Below are positions 1 through 8,691 of a DNA stretch of 64,000 nucleotides, piece after piece. The DNA is taken from positions 124,001 to 188,000 of the forward strand of contig JBDZUX010000003.1 in NCBI GenBank assembly GCA_040255405.1, in the 5' to 3' direction. The DNA comes from 66-474 sp040255405 (GTDB taxonomy: Bacteria > Pseudomonadota > Gammaproteobacteria > Xanthomonadales > Rhodanobacteraceae). The stretch's first letter is position 1; each line of letters starts with the position of its first letter. Both the position numbers and the translations under genes were made by a program. The notes below the pieces were generated by a model. That model searched no databases. It saw nothing but the letters and a program-made list of their open reading frames with translations, and had not been told where the DNA came from.

Positions 1-2
1 GC

Positions 3-125
3 CTGCCAAGCGCCGCGCAGGTGCGCCAACCGATCCGGCGCGACACTGCGCGCAGTGCGTTGTACGGCGACAAGTTGGACCGACTGCGCCGGCGCTTGCG
101 GGAAGCGGGGGCGTTGGCGGAGTGA
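3..125 (+). CDS. 3' end of an unidentified upstream gene (partial)
   Basis: An open frame enters from the left edge and stops with TGA at 123-125. The last 40 residues are rich in Arg, Leu and Ala and look helical (ending RRLREAGALAE). I do not recognise the family from so short a tail. The stop overlaps the GTG start candidate of the amidase gene (GTG at 122-124), a GTGA arrangement typical of translational coupling, so the two genes probably share an operon. Only the overlap and the coding-like codon choice support it as a gene. Confidence 0.4.
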   Translation: MPSAAQVRQPIRRDTARSALYGDKLDRLRRRLREAGALAE

Positions 126-913
126 AGCTCGCGCGCTTCGATCAGGCACGCATTCCGCGCATGGCGCGTTTGCTGGCCGCAGGGCTCGCGATTTCCATCA
201 TGGCCGCCTGCGCGCCACTTGCGCCGCGCAATCCGATGGCGACCTGGGTGCCATCGGAAAACCACGACATCCGCAAACCGCAGTTGATCGTGCTGCACTT
301 CACCAACCAGGGTTCGGTGCAGCAGGCGCTGGACACCCTGCGCACCCGCAACCCCGACGGCCCGGTCAGCGCGCATTACCTGATCGGCCGCGATGGCCAC
401 GTCTACCAACTGGTCAGCGACGTCGATCGCGCGTGGCACGCCGGCGGCGGTCGCTGGGGCACGATCACTGACGTCAATTCCGCTTCCATCGGTATCGAGA
501 TCGACAACAACGGCCACGAGCCGTATCCACCCGCGCAGATCGCCAGCCTGATCCGGCTGCTCACCGACGTCACTGCGCGCTGGGCCATTCCGCGCAGGCA
601 GATCATCGGCCACGAGGACATGGCGCCGTCGCGCAAGGACGATCCGGGCCCGCTGTTTCCGTGGGCCACGCTCGCGACCTACGGTTTCGGTTTGTGGCCG
701 GATCCGATCGCCGCCCTGCCCGATCCGCCGTTCGGGTTCGATCCCTGGATGGCGCTTACCGCGATCGGCTATTCGCTGGACGATCCACCCGCCGCGGTGC
801 GCGCCTTCCACGACCACTTCCGGGGCATGGGCGGCGACACGCTCGATACCGAAGACCTGCGTATCCTCGGCAACCTCGCCGCGAAGATCGAGCGCGGCGC
901 GACGGAAAAATAG
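122..913 (+). CDS. N-acetylmuramoyl-L-alanine amidase, AmiD-like lipoprotein
   Basis: Predicted zinc amidase (Amidase_2/PGRP fold) that cleaves the bond between N-acetylmuramic acid and L-Ala in peptidoglycan or muropeptides. The N terminus is a lipoprotein signal with a lipobox-like AISIMAAC ending at Cys30, so the enzyme should sit in the envelope facing the periplasm. Zinc and catalytic motifs are visible: VLHFTNQG, the AWHAG histidine, and IIGHEDMAPSRKDDPGP near residue 165. A C-terminal extension of about 70 residues follows the catalytic domain, as in AmiD-type enzymes. The start used is the GTG overlapping the upstream stop; ATG at 161 would also leave a functional signal (MARLLAAG...). 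Family confident; exact substrate is inference. Confidence 0.87.
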   Translation: MKLARFDQARIPRMARLLAAGLAISIMAACAPLAPRNPMATWVPSENHDIRKPQLIVLHFTNQGSVQQALDTLRTRNPDGPVSAHYLIGRDGHVYQLVSDVDRAWHAGGGRWGTITDVNSASIGIEIDNNGHEPYPPAQIASLIRLLTDVTARWAIPRRQIIGHEDMAPSRKDDPGPLFPWATLATYGFGLWPDPIAALPDPPFGFDPWMALTAIGYSLDDPPAAVRAFHDHFRGMGGDTLDTEDLRILGNLAAKIERGATEK

Positions 914-986
914 CGTGGCGGCAGGCGCCGCAACGCGACGCGCGGCAAGTCATGGGACCCGCCACGCGCCACCCCTCGTGCTTGGT

Positions 987-1583
987 CTATGCGACCTGGC
1001 GCCGCCGCCAGCCGTAACCCACGCCGAGCAGGAACAGCCCAAAACCGAAGAGGCCCAGTTCGCCCGGCTCGGGCACCGAAAGCGTCACGTTGGCGGCACC
1101 CGGCGAGTTCACGAAATCGGTGAACAGGTAGAAGTCCGTCCGGTTCGGGAGCGGTGGATGGGGGAAAAACGAAACCGTGAACAGGCTACCCGGGTCGGGC
1201 AATGCCTGCGGGCAATTATCGGTCGCGAAATTCGTGGGAATGCTGCCGCATTCCAGTTGGTCGCCACTGGCCGATCCCCCTTCGGGCACGATGAACTGGA
1301 ACGTGAACTTGGAAGCGGCGTGCATGGTGACGTTGTTCATCCACAGGCAATAGCTGAATCCGGTGGTGTCGACGCCCAGCACATCGTCACAGGGGATGAA
1401 ATTTACCTGGTACGTGTGGTTGAGCAGCCCGATGCTGCAGGGGGCGTCACCGGTGCACTGCGGCGGTGTGGTCGGCGGCAAGGTCGCTGCTGGCGGATCA
1501 AAAATCACCCGCGTAGCAAACGCTTCCGGCGCGGTGATGGCGAGCACCACGGCCGCGGCCGCGAGAATCAGATAACGAGTCAT
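987..1583 (-). CDS. PEP-CTERM domain secreted protein
   Basis: A 198-residue exported protein. The N terminus is a Sec signal peptide (MTRYLILAAAAVV...AFA). The C terminus is a complete PEP-CTERM sorting signal: the VPEPGELGLFG motif, a hydrophobic helix, then the basic cap GWRRRQVA. In known systems this tail is recognised by the membrane protease/transpeptidase exosortase (EpsH/XrtA), and such proteins commonly belong to exopolysaccharide or biofilm loci. The mature part has six or more Cys residues, including CTGDAPC, and no family I recognise. No exosortase or polysaccharide gene is nearby, so it depends on a distant locus. The ATG at 1583 was chosen over upstream in-frame starts because it directly begins the signal peptide. 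Confidence 0.85.
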   Translation of the reverse strand: MTRYLILAAAAVVLAITAPEAFATRVIFDPPAATLPPTTPPQCTGDAPCSIGLLNHTYQVNFIPCDDVLGVDTTGFSYCLWMNNVTMHAASKFTFQFIVPEGGSASGDQLECGSIPTNFATDNCPQALPDPGSLFTVSFFPHPPLPNRTDFYLFTDFVNSPGAANVTLSVPEPGELGLFGFGLFLLGVGYGWRRRQVA

Positions 1584-1883
1584 CACTGAATACCCTCTGG
1601 TTTGCGGATTGCGGGGGAACCCCAAAATGCTTGCTGCTTGAATGAGTTCCTTCTGCATGGGTTATGCCACCGGCGCAACCTGCTGATTTCATTGCATTCC
1701 CTGCCTTTAACACGCGCCGCGTTTGTAAGGATCACCGACACAAAAGAAGAGCGCAGTGATGGCAATGTCCTTCAAACCACTGTCTTCCCGAGCTTTATGG
1801 GAAACGTGATCGAACAGCAAAGGTGTAAAAGGTTTTGACAGCCGGACCGGCGCGCATCGACCCGAGCGGGCCGACAGGATGGC
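1584..1883. other. Intergenic region between the PEP-CTERM and TPR genes
   Basis: Three hundred bases between two minus-strand genes. The part nearest the PEP-CTERM gene (about 1600-1850) is noticeably richer in A+T than the flanking genes, as expected of a promoter and leader for that gene. I see no convincing -35/-10 pair, no strong hairpin and no conserved small ORF. Confidence 0.5.
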
Positions 1884-3764
1884 TCAGGGTTCGCCGGGCG
1901 TCTCGGTATCCGCCACTGCACGATCCGGCAACGGCAAGCCGGCCTGCTTGCACAAAGCGGCAAAGCGCGGATCGTGCCGGTAGGCCAGCACGAAGGGATC
2001 GGTGAGCAGGAGGCCGGAGAAATTCGGGTCGCGCTGGTTCCAGGCACGCTGCAGCCATTCGAACATTTCGTCGGGTTGCTTGCGCACGGCGTAAAGGTCG
2101 GCCACGAAATAAGGCTGGTCCTTGCCCTGTTTGGCGATGTAATCGCGTAGCGCCGCCTCGGCCTGCTTGCCATCGGGGCTGATCTGCGCCGCAAGCGCCT
2201 GGGTCCACGGCCCATTCACCGGGTCGGTCTCCTTGGCTGCGTTGCTGCGTGCCGCGTCCACGTCGCCGCGCAGGACGGCAACTTCGGCCAGGATGCCGTG
2301 CAACCACGGGTAGTTCGGCTGCCACGCCAGCCCTTTCCTGGCAACCTCTTCCGCCGCATCCAACTGGCGTTGTCCCAACAGGGCAAGCGCCAGATTGACA
2401 TAGATGTCGACGCGCGCCGGATCGCTGGCAAGGGCCTTTCGATACATTTCGACCGCCGCCTGCAGTTGCCCGAGGTTCTCGAGCCCACTGGCAAGGTAGT
2501 TCATGCTGGTGATGTCATTGGGGGCCAGCTCATGGGCGCGCTTGTATTCGGCCAGCGCCCCGATGGAGTCGTTGTCGACGCTCGCCAGCAGGTAACCGCG
2601 ATCGGTATGGGTGTACGCGGCATTCGGAGCCAGTGTCTGCTCCCTGTTCGCTGCGACGCGCGCCTGGGCGAAAGCCTGTTGGCGTGCATCGCCGTTCAGG
2701 AACAGCACGCCGAGGTTGATCGAAGCATTCGACATCAACCCCCACACGTAGGCGTAATCCGGGTCGAGCGCCAGGGCTTGCTGGAACAACGAAATGCCCT
2801 GGCGGATGCTGGATTCGGTACCGCGGCGGTAGGTGGCGCGCCCCTGCAGCATCAGCTCGTAGGCCTCCACGCTGCCTCCGGGTGGCTTGTCGCTTGCCAC
2901 GATGGGTTTGCCGAGCAGCTTGACCTTGAGCGCGTCGGCGACGGCCTCGCCGATCTTCGACTGGATCGCGAAGACGTCGTTGAGCTTTTCGTCGTAGCTG
3001 TGCGACCACACGCTGGCACCGTCCTTGGCGCGGATCATGTTGACGGTGACCCGGATGCGATTGTCCTGCTGGCGCACGGAACCCTGGATCAGGTGGGCCA
3101 CCCCGAGCGCGGCACCGATCTGCGCGAGGCTGTCTTCGCTGTCGCGGAACTTGAAGCTCGAATATTTGCCGATCACCTTCAGCCCGTTGACCTGGGTGAG
3201 GTCGGAAATCAATTCTTCCGAAAGCCCATCGGAAAAATACTGCTGCTTGGGATCGCCGCTGTCGTTGGTCAGCGGCAGCACGGCGACTGACTGGAATGGC
3301 ACCTTCGCCAGCTCCGCAGCGATGGCCTTCGCGTCCGCCGCCCCGGCCGCGCTGTTGACGTCGCGATGCAACACGAACGTGTTGGTGACCAGCAGCACGA
3401 TCGCGACCGCCATGACGCCGATGATCCACAAATCCAGCTTGCGCCCGGTGGCGCGATGGAACGCCTGATCGTGACTGGCGTCGTCGCTTTCGAGTTTCAG
3501 CCCTTCCGGCGTCAGCTTGTAATACCAGGAAAAGGCCACCCAGAAGGGAAAGCCGATCGCGCAGGCGATCACGAACCAGCGGGTGATCCACTCCGGCGCG
3601 TGGAACACGGGTGCAAGTTGCGCGATGCCTTGCGAGAGTGCCCACACCGCGCCGATGTAGACCGCCGCGGCGCGCCACACATGGCGGTAGCTGAGTTCCG
3701 CAATGATGCCGCGCTTCCCTGGCGACCCGTCGTGGCTGATCACTGTGCGCCCCGGGACTCCCAC
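1884..3764 (-). CDS. Membrane-anchored TolB-like/TPR repeat protein
   Basis: A 626-residue protein of a type common in Xanthomonadales. Two hydrophobic segments (about residues 33-52 and 62-82) and a third (about 112-130) anchor it to the membrane. The next 130 residues match the FlgO/TolB-like N-terminal domain found in adenylate-cyclase-like TPR proteins (VAVLPLTNDSGDPKQQYFSDGL, then a GAALGVAHLIQGSVR region). The remainder is helical TPR repeats, for example the segments around LDPDYAYVWG and DPARVDIYVNLALALLG. No winged-helix DNA-binding or cyclase domain is present, so a scaffold or regulatory role is likely but unknown. The GTG at 3764 is the longest start; GTG at 3743 is equally possible. 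Confidence 0.75.
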   Translation of the reverse strand: MGVPGRTVISHDGSPGKRGIIAELSYRHVWRAAAVYIGAVWALSQGIAQLAPVFHAPEWITRWFVIACAIGFPFWVAFSWYYKLTPEGLKLESDDASHDQAFHRATGRKLDLWIIGVMAVAIVLLVTNTFVLHRDVNSAAGAADAKAIAAELAKVPFQSVAVLPLTNDSGDPKQQYFSDGLSEELISDLTQVNGLKVIGKYSSFKFRDSEDSLAQIGAALGVAHLIQGSVRQQDNRIRVTVNMIRAKDGASVWSHSYDEKLNDVFAIQSKIGEAVADALKVKLLGKPIVASDKPPGGSVEAYELMLQGRATYRRGTESSIRQGISLFQQALALDPDYAYVWGLMSNASINLGVLFLNGDARQQAFAQARVAANREQTLAPNAAYTHTDRGYLLASVDNDSIGALAEYKRAHELAPNDITSMNYLASGLENLGQLQAAVEMYRKALASDPARVDIYVNLALALLGQRQLDAAEEVARKGLAWQPNYPWLHGILAEVAVLRGDVDAARSNAAKETDPVNGPWTQALAAQISPDGKQAEAALRDYIAKQGKDQPYFVADLYAVRKQPDEMFEWLQRAWNQRDPNFSGLLLTDPFVLAYRHDPRFAALCKQAGLPLPDRAVADTETPGEP

Positions 3765-3872
3765 CGGCTACAGGCCGGTCTCCAGACGAGCGCCAGTGTC
3801 GGGCTTCAAGGGATGCGATGCAAGCCCGGAACCGGCCGGAAATGCCGGTCCCGCGACGCCGGCCGGCCGGCT

Positions 3873-4757
3873 TCACCGGTCCCGGTGGACGATGTAGCGC
3901 GCCATCCAGCGCAACGGTTCGGCGGCATCGCCGAAGCGCTCGAGCGCAGCCAGCGCGTCCGCGTACAACCCGTCGGCGCGGCGCTTGGCATTGTCCATGC
4001 CCAGCAAGGACGGATACGTGGCCTTGCCGCGCGCGGCATCGGCGCCGTGGGTCTTGCCGGTAAGCGCCTGTTCGCCTTCCACATCCAGCACGTCGTCCTT
4101 GATCTGGAACGCGAGACCCATGCATTCGGCGAAACGATCGAGCGCGTCGCGCGAGGCGGCCGGGAGACCACTGACCGCGCAAGTCGGCATCAGCACCGCC
4201 GCGCGAATCAACTTGCCGGTCTTGTCCCGGTCCAGCGCTTCGAGGTCGGCGGCGGTGAGCTGCTTGCCCTCCGACTCGAGATCCACCGCCTGCCCGCCGG
4301 TCATGCCTTCCGAACCGGCGGCGCCGGCGAGGATCGCGATCATCCCGAGCCGTTCGACGGCGTCGCGCGTGCCGCCGCCGGCAAGGATCTCGAACGCGCG
4401 CGTGTGCAATGCGTCGCCCGCGAGGATCGCCGTGGCTTCGCCGAACGCCGCATGCGTGGACGGCTTGCCGCGTCGCAGTGCATCGTCGTCCATCGCGGGC
4501 AGGTCGTCGTGCACCAGCGAAAACACATGCACGCATTCGACCGCGCACGCGGCATCATCCAGGTGCCCGGGCGCGACGCCCAGCACTTCGCCGCTCGCAT
4601 AGCACAGCAGCGGGCGGATGCGCTTGCCGCCGCCGAGTGCCGCGTAGCGCATCGCCGTGTGCAGGGACGCAGGCCGTGCATCCGCCGGAGGCAATCGCGC
4701 ATCCAGCGCGCGCTCGACGCGCGCGACGAATTCCGGCACCCGATCGGCAAACGACAT
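3873..4757 (-). CDS. ispA: Farnesyl diphosphate synthase (geranyltranstransferase)
   Basis: Short-chain trans-prenyltransferase that condenses dimethylallyl diphosphate with two isopentenyl diphosphates to farnesyl diphosphate. The first aspartate-rich motif is DDLPAMDDD and the second is the KDDVLD region; the GGKRIRP and HDDLPAMD blocks are intact, and 294 residues is the usual IspA length. It lies back to back with the squalene synthase gene across 163 bp, so the substrate maker and its main consumer share a divergent control region. In most gammaproteobacteria ispA sits with xseB and dxs; here it flanks a hopanoid/mevalonate cluster, implying dedication to hopanoid supply (inference). Confidence 0.95.
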   Translation of the reverse strand: MSFADRVPEFVARVERALDARLPPADARPASLHTAMRYAALGGGKRIRPLLCYASGEVLGVAPGHLDDAACAVECVHVFSLVHDDLPAMDDDALRRGKPSTHAAFGEATAILAGDALHTRAFEILAGGGTRDAVERLGMIAILAGAAGSEGMTGGQAVDLESEGKQLTAADLEALDRDKTGKLIRAAVLMPTCAVSGLPAASRDALDRFAECMGLAFQIKDDVLDVEGEQALTGKTHGADAARGKATYPSLLGMDNAKRRADGLYADALAALERFGDAAEPLRWMARYIVHRDR

Positions 4758-4920
4758 CGACCCACTCCTTGCCCGGCGGCGGCCGCCGCGAATCGCCGCG
4801 AGCCTAGCGAGGGCGGCGCTTGCGTGTCAAAGCAATTTCCTCGCGACTTCCACCTCATCTTCACGCACAATGCGTACGATCACGAAGTCGGCTGACGATG
4901 CGCCGAAGGAGACCAGCAGG
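4758..4920. promoter_or_regulatory. Divergent control region ispA / squalene synthase
   Basis: The 163-bp gap between divergently transcribed ispA and the squalene synthase gene must hold promoters for both directions, including the head promoter of the long hopanoid/mevalonate series. A TACGAT at 4875-4880 is a possible -10 for the rightward promoter, but no matching -35 is evident. AAGGAG at 4905-4910 could serve as ribosome binding site for the ATG at 4921, though its 10-base spacing is long. Confidence 0.4.
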
Positions 4921-6057
4921 ATGATCGCCCAAGCTTTCGCCAGTGGATCGCGACGCGGTGCCAACGGCTACCAGGCGCGCATCCTGCCGGAGGTTTCGCG
5001 CACCTTTGCACTGACCATCCCGCAACTCGACGTGCGCCTGCGCACGGTGATCGCGAACGCGTATCTGTTGTGCCGGATCGCCGACACCATCGAGGACGAG
5101 CACGCGCTGTCCGGCGACGTGAAACAGCAGTTCCACGACCGTTTCACGCGCGTGGTGGAAGCCACCGAAGACCCGGCATCGTTCGCCCGCGACCTGGCCC
5201 CGCTGCTCACCGGCAACACCCTGCCCGCCGAACGTGATCTGGTCGCGCACACCGCGGAAATCATCCAGGTCACCGACGGCTTCAACCTGGCACAGCGCGA
5301 ATCGCTGGCGCGCTGCATCCGCACGATGTGCACCGGCATGCCTAGCTTCGAGCGCCGCACCAGCACCGCCGGCCTCGCCGACATGCACGAGATGGACCGC
5401 TATTGCTATTACGTTGCCGGCATCGTCGGCCAGACCCTCACCGACCTGTTTTGCGATTACTCGCCACGCATCGCCGAGCGCCGCGAGGCGCTGTCGGCAC
5501 TGGACGTGTCATTCGGGCAAGGCCTCCAGATGACCAACATCCTCAAGGATTTCTGGGAGGATCGCGATCGCGGCGCCTGCTGGCTGCCGCACGACCTGTT
5601 CGCCCGCGCCGGCGTGGAACTGGCGGACATCCGCCGCCACGACGTCCCCGCGGAGTTCGGCAAGGCCTACGCACAACTGATCGGCGTCGCCCACAGCCAT
5701 CTGCGCAACGCGCTCGACTACACCTTGTTGATACCCGAAAAAGAGGTGGGCATCCGGCGCTTCTGCCTGATCGCGCTGGGACTGGCGATGCGCACGCTCG
5801 GCTCGATCCTGGCCAAGCCCGATTTCACGGCCGGTGCGCAGGTGAAAGTGTCGCGGCAAGTGGTCAAGAAGATCGTGATCGTCACCCATCTCTTCGCCGG
5901 CTACAGCCGCGTCCTGCAACGCTGGTTCGCGCGCATGGCCGATGGCCTGCCGCTGCAGGCACTGGCGAGCGACTGGCGCGGGTTGTTGCCGGACCCGCAC
6001 AGCGCGTGGCCGCGCAGCGAGGCGTGCGGGCCGGCGCAGGCTTTCACCTTCAAATAG
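4921..6057 (+). CDS. Squalene synthase (farnesyl-diphosphate farnesyltransferase)
   Basis: Predicted to join two farnesyl diphosphates head to head to presqualene diphosphate and reduce it to squalene. At 378 residues it matches single-polypeptide, eukaryote-type squalene synthases rather than the roughly 280-residue HpnC or HpnD. Motifs: SRTFALTIPQL (26-36), the first Mg-binding site DTIED (55-59), the squalene-synthase-typical YCYYVAGIVG (161-170), and the second Mg site NILKDFWED (206-214). No HpnC, HpnD or HpnE is present in the window, consistent with one enzyme doing the whole conversion. A C-terminal membrane anchor is not obvious. The start ATG is the first one consistent with family length. 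The stop is two bases before the cyclase ATG, so the genes are co-transcribed. Confidence 0.9.
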   Translation: MIAQAFASGSRRGANGYQARILPEVSRTFALTIPQLDVRLRTVIANAYLLCRIADTIEDEHALSGDVKQQFHDRFTRVVEATEDPASFARDLAPLLTGNTLPAERDLVAHTAEIIQVTDGFNLAQRESLARCIRTMCTGMPSFERRTSTAGLADMHEMDRYCYYVAGIVGQTLTDLFCDYSPRIAERREALSALDVSFGQGLQMTNILKDFWEDRDRGACWLPHDLFARAGVELADIRRHDVPAEFGKAYAQLIGVAHSHLRNALDYTLLIPEKEVGIRRFCLIALGLAMRTLGSILAKPDFTAGAQVKVSRQVVKKIVIVTHLFAGYSRVLQRWFARMADGLPLQALASDWRGLLPDPHSAWPRSEACGPAQAFTFK

Positions 6058-6059
6058 CC

Positions 6060-8000
6060 ATGGCGCCCGATTCCGGCATCCCGCACCGTCGCCCCGTCGC
6101 CAACCGCGCCGGTGCCAGCGCACGCGACCGCCTGACCGCCGCGATCGACGCTGCGCGCGCGAACATCCTCGCGCGCCAGCGCGCAGACGGTTGCTGGCAG
6201 TACGAGCTGGAGGCCGACTGCACGATCCCGGCCGAATACATTCTCATGCTGCATTACCTCGGCGAATCCGACCGCCTGCTCGAATCGCGGCTCGCCGAAT
6301 ACCTGCGCCGCCGCCAGTCGCGCGACGGCGGCTGGCCGCTATATCCGGGCGGCGCACTGGACGTGAGCTGCAGCGTGAAATGCTATTACGCGCTGAAACT
6401 GGCCGGCGACCGCGCCGACGCGCCGCACATGGCGAAGGCACGCGCGGCGATCCTCGCGCACGGTGGCGCCGCGCGCAGCAATGTGTTCACCCGCATCGCG
6501 CTGGCGCTGTTCGGCGAATTGCCCTGGCGCGGCGTGCCGTTCCTGCCGGTGGAAATCGTGCTCCTGCCGCGCTGGTTTCCCTTCAACCTGGGCAAGGTGT
6601 CGTACTGGTCGCGCACGGTGATGGTGCCGCTCTCGGTACTGACCACGCTGAAGCCGCGCGCGGCCAATCCGCGCGGCATCCGCATCCTCGAACTGTTCGT
6701 CACCCCACCCGATGAGGAAAAGCACTACTTCCACTCGCGCTCGTTGTTGAATCACGCCCTGTTCGCGGGCGAGAAAATCATCCGGCGCCTCGAACGCCTG
6801 ATCCCGGAACGCCTGCGCCGGCACGCGCTGAAACGCGCCGAAACGTGGATTCTCGAGCGCCGCAACGGCGATGGCGGGCTGGGCGCCATTTTCCCCGCAA
6901 TGGTCAATGCCTACGAAGCGCTGGCCCTGCTGGGTTACGCGGCCGAGCATCCAGCCCGGCGCGAGACCCGCAAGGCCATCGACGACCTGCTGGTGGTGCA
7001 CGATCATGAAGCGTGGTGCCAGCCGTGCGTGTCGCCGGTGTGGGATACCGGATTGACCTGTCTCGCGTTGCAGGAGGACCGTGGCGCGCCGGCCGACGCC
7101 CAGCAGCGTGCGTTGGCATGGCTGCTGTCACGCCAACTGTTCGATGAACCCGGCGACTGGCGGGATTACCGTCCCCAGCTGCCGGGCGGCGGCTGGGCCT
7201 TCCAATACCGGAATGACGCCTACCCCGACCTCGACGACACCGCGGTCGCGGCCCGCGCCTTGCTCCAGTCGCCGGAACCGGAGCGGTTCGCGCATGCCAT
7301 CGGGCGCGCCACCGACTGGCTGTGCGGCATGCAATCGAAGAACGGCGGCTTCGCCGCATTCGATGCCGACAACGACCACCAATGGTTGAACCAGATTCCG
7401 TTCGCCGACCACGGCGCCCTGCTGGACCCGCCCACCAGCGATGTCAGCGGCCGCGTCCTGATGTTGCTGTCGCTGCTCGATCGCGCATCCGATCGCGCGG
7501 TGCGCGAACGCGTCACGCGGTTCCTGCTGCGCGAACAGACGCCGGAAGGCGCGTGGTTCGGGCGCTGGGGTACCAATTACATTTACGGAACGTGGTCGGT
7601 ACTGGCCGCGCTGCGTGCAGCAGGCATGTCCACCACCACACCGACGGTCCGCCGCGCGGTGCACTGGCTGAAGTCGGTGCAGCAAGCCGATGGCGGCTGG
7701 GGCGAAGGCAACGACAGTTACCTCGATCCGGAACTGCGCGGACGCGGCGCGCGCAGCGGCCCCGCGCAGACCGCATGGGCGCTGCTCGCGTTGATGTCTG
7801 CCGGCGAAGCCAACAGCCCGGCGGTGACGCGCGGCATCGAATATCTTCTGAAGGCGCAAGCCGCCGGCGATTGGCACGACGCGCGCTTCAACGCGCCCGG
7901 TTTTCCGCGGGTGTTCTACCTGAAGTACCACGGCTACAGCCGCTATTTCCCGTACTGGGCCCTGGTTCGCTATCGCAATGTCCGCGCCCGCCAGTCCTGA
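6060..8000 (+). CDS. shc: Squalene-hopene cyclase
   Basis: Class II triterpene cyclase (also called HpnF) that folds and cyclises squalene to hopene/diplopterol at the membrane face. The catalytic DLDDTA motif lies at residues 390-395 (first Asp proposed as proton donor), and QW-type repeats are visible, such as RRRQSRDGGW, QSKNGGFAAF and QQADGGWGEG. The length of 646 residues is normal. The ATG at 6060 gives the conserved N-terminal QRADGCWQYELEADCTIPAEYI block. It overlaps hpnG by 23 bases. Being directly downstream of squalene synthase it confirms the series as a hopanoid operon. Confidence 0.97.
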   Translation: MAPDSGIPHRRPVANRAGASARDRLTAAIDAARANILARQRADGCWQYELEADCTIPAEYILMLHYLGESDRLLESRLAEYLRRRQSRDGGWPLYPGGALDVSCSVKCYYALKLAGDRADAPHMAKARAAILAHGGAARSNVFTRIALALFGELPWRGVPFLPVEIVLLPRWFPFNLGKVSYWSRTVMVPLSVLTTLKPRAANPRGIRILELFVTPPDEEKHYFHSRSLLNHALFAGEKIIRRLERLIPERLRRHALKRAETWILERRNGDGGLGAIFPAMVNAYEALALLGYAAEHPARRETRKAIDDLLVVHDHEAWCQPCVSPVWDTGLTCLALQEDRGAPADAQQRALAWLLSRQLFDEPGDWRDYRPQLPGGGWAFQYRNDAYPDLDDTAVAARALLQSPEPERFAHAIGRATDWLCGMQSKNGGFAAFDADNDHQWLNQIPFADHGALLDPPTSDVSGRVLMLLSLLDRASDRAVRERVTRFLLREQTPEGAWFGRWGTNYIYGTWSVLAALRAAGMSTTTPTVRRAVHWLKSVQQADGGWGEGNDSYLDPELRGRGARSGPAQTAWALLALMSAGEANSPAVTRGIEYLLKAQAAGDWHDARFNAPGFPRVFYLKYHGYSRYFPYWALVRYRNVRARQS

Positions 8001-8691
8001 CGGGGTCGGTTTGATCGTCGCCCTGCCGGCGGAGGCGCACAGCATCGGCGTACGCGGCATCGGCATCGGCGAATGCGCGCGCTGGCGAAACGGATGGGTG
8101 GCGGTGTCGGGCATGGGCCCGCACAACGCGATGCGCGCGGCGGAGCGCCTGCTCGCCTGCGGCGTGGCGCGCCTGGCGAACTGGGGCGTGGCGGGCGCGC
8201 TGACGCCTGACCTGATCACGGGCGACGTACTGATTCCCGATCACATCGGCTTCATGCACCACGACGCGGGGTTTGCCACCGATCCCGCGCTCGCCGCGCA
8301 GCTCGCCGAGCTGTTGTCCGCAAGCCTGCGCGTGCGCCGCGGCCTGCTGTGGTCGGCGCCGCAACCGGTTGCCACCAGGGTCGACAAACAGGCGCTGGCG
8401 ACCCGCAGCCATGCGCTCGCGGTGGACATGGAAGCGGCACCGATCGCCGCGGTCGCCGCGCGCGCGAAGCTGCCGTTCGTGGCGGTGAAAGCGATCTGCG
8501 ATCCGGTCAACCGCGAATTGCCCGCGCGCATGGCCGGCGCCCTCGAAGGCGCCGATCGCGGCTGGTCGCTGCGCATGGTGTCGGCGATCGCGCTCGGCGG
8601 CCCCGCCACGTGGCGCGCGGCGCGGACGCTGGCGCGCGACTTCCAGCACGCGCGCCGTTCGCTGGCGACCGCGGCAGCGCTCGCTGCATGA
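7978..8691 (+). CDS. hpnG: Hopanoid-associated phosphorylase HpnG
   Basis: Nucleoside-phosphorylase-like protein of the hopanoid set. In the established pathway HpnG acts on adenosylhopane made by HpnH, releasing adenine to give the ribosyl/phosphoribosyl intermediate of the C35 side chain. Visible features are the VALPAEAHSIG start, the SGMGPHNA phosphate/ribose-binding stretch, ANWGVAGAL, and the AVDMEA motif near residue 147, typical of this fold. Length 237. It starts inside the cyclase gene and ends with an ATGA overlap onto hpnA, so it is translationally coupled on both sides. Confidence 0.92.
   Translation: MSAPASPDGVGLIVALPAEAHSIGVRGIGIGECARWRNGWVAVSGMGPHNAMRAAERLLACGVARLANWGVAGALTPDLITGDVLIPDHIGFMHHDAGFATDPALAAQLAELLSASLRVRRGLLWSAPQPVATRVDKQALATRSHALAVDMEAAPIAAVAARAKLPFVAVKAICDPVNRELPARMAGALEGADRGWSLRMVSAIALGGPATWRAARTLARDFQHARRSLATAAALAA

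Noticed and set aside
2530..4548. A 672-codon Arg-rich frame on the minus strand covering parts of the TPR and ispA genes
   Set aside because: It is out of frame with both real genes and is low-complexity Arg/Ala/Gly sequence.
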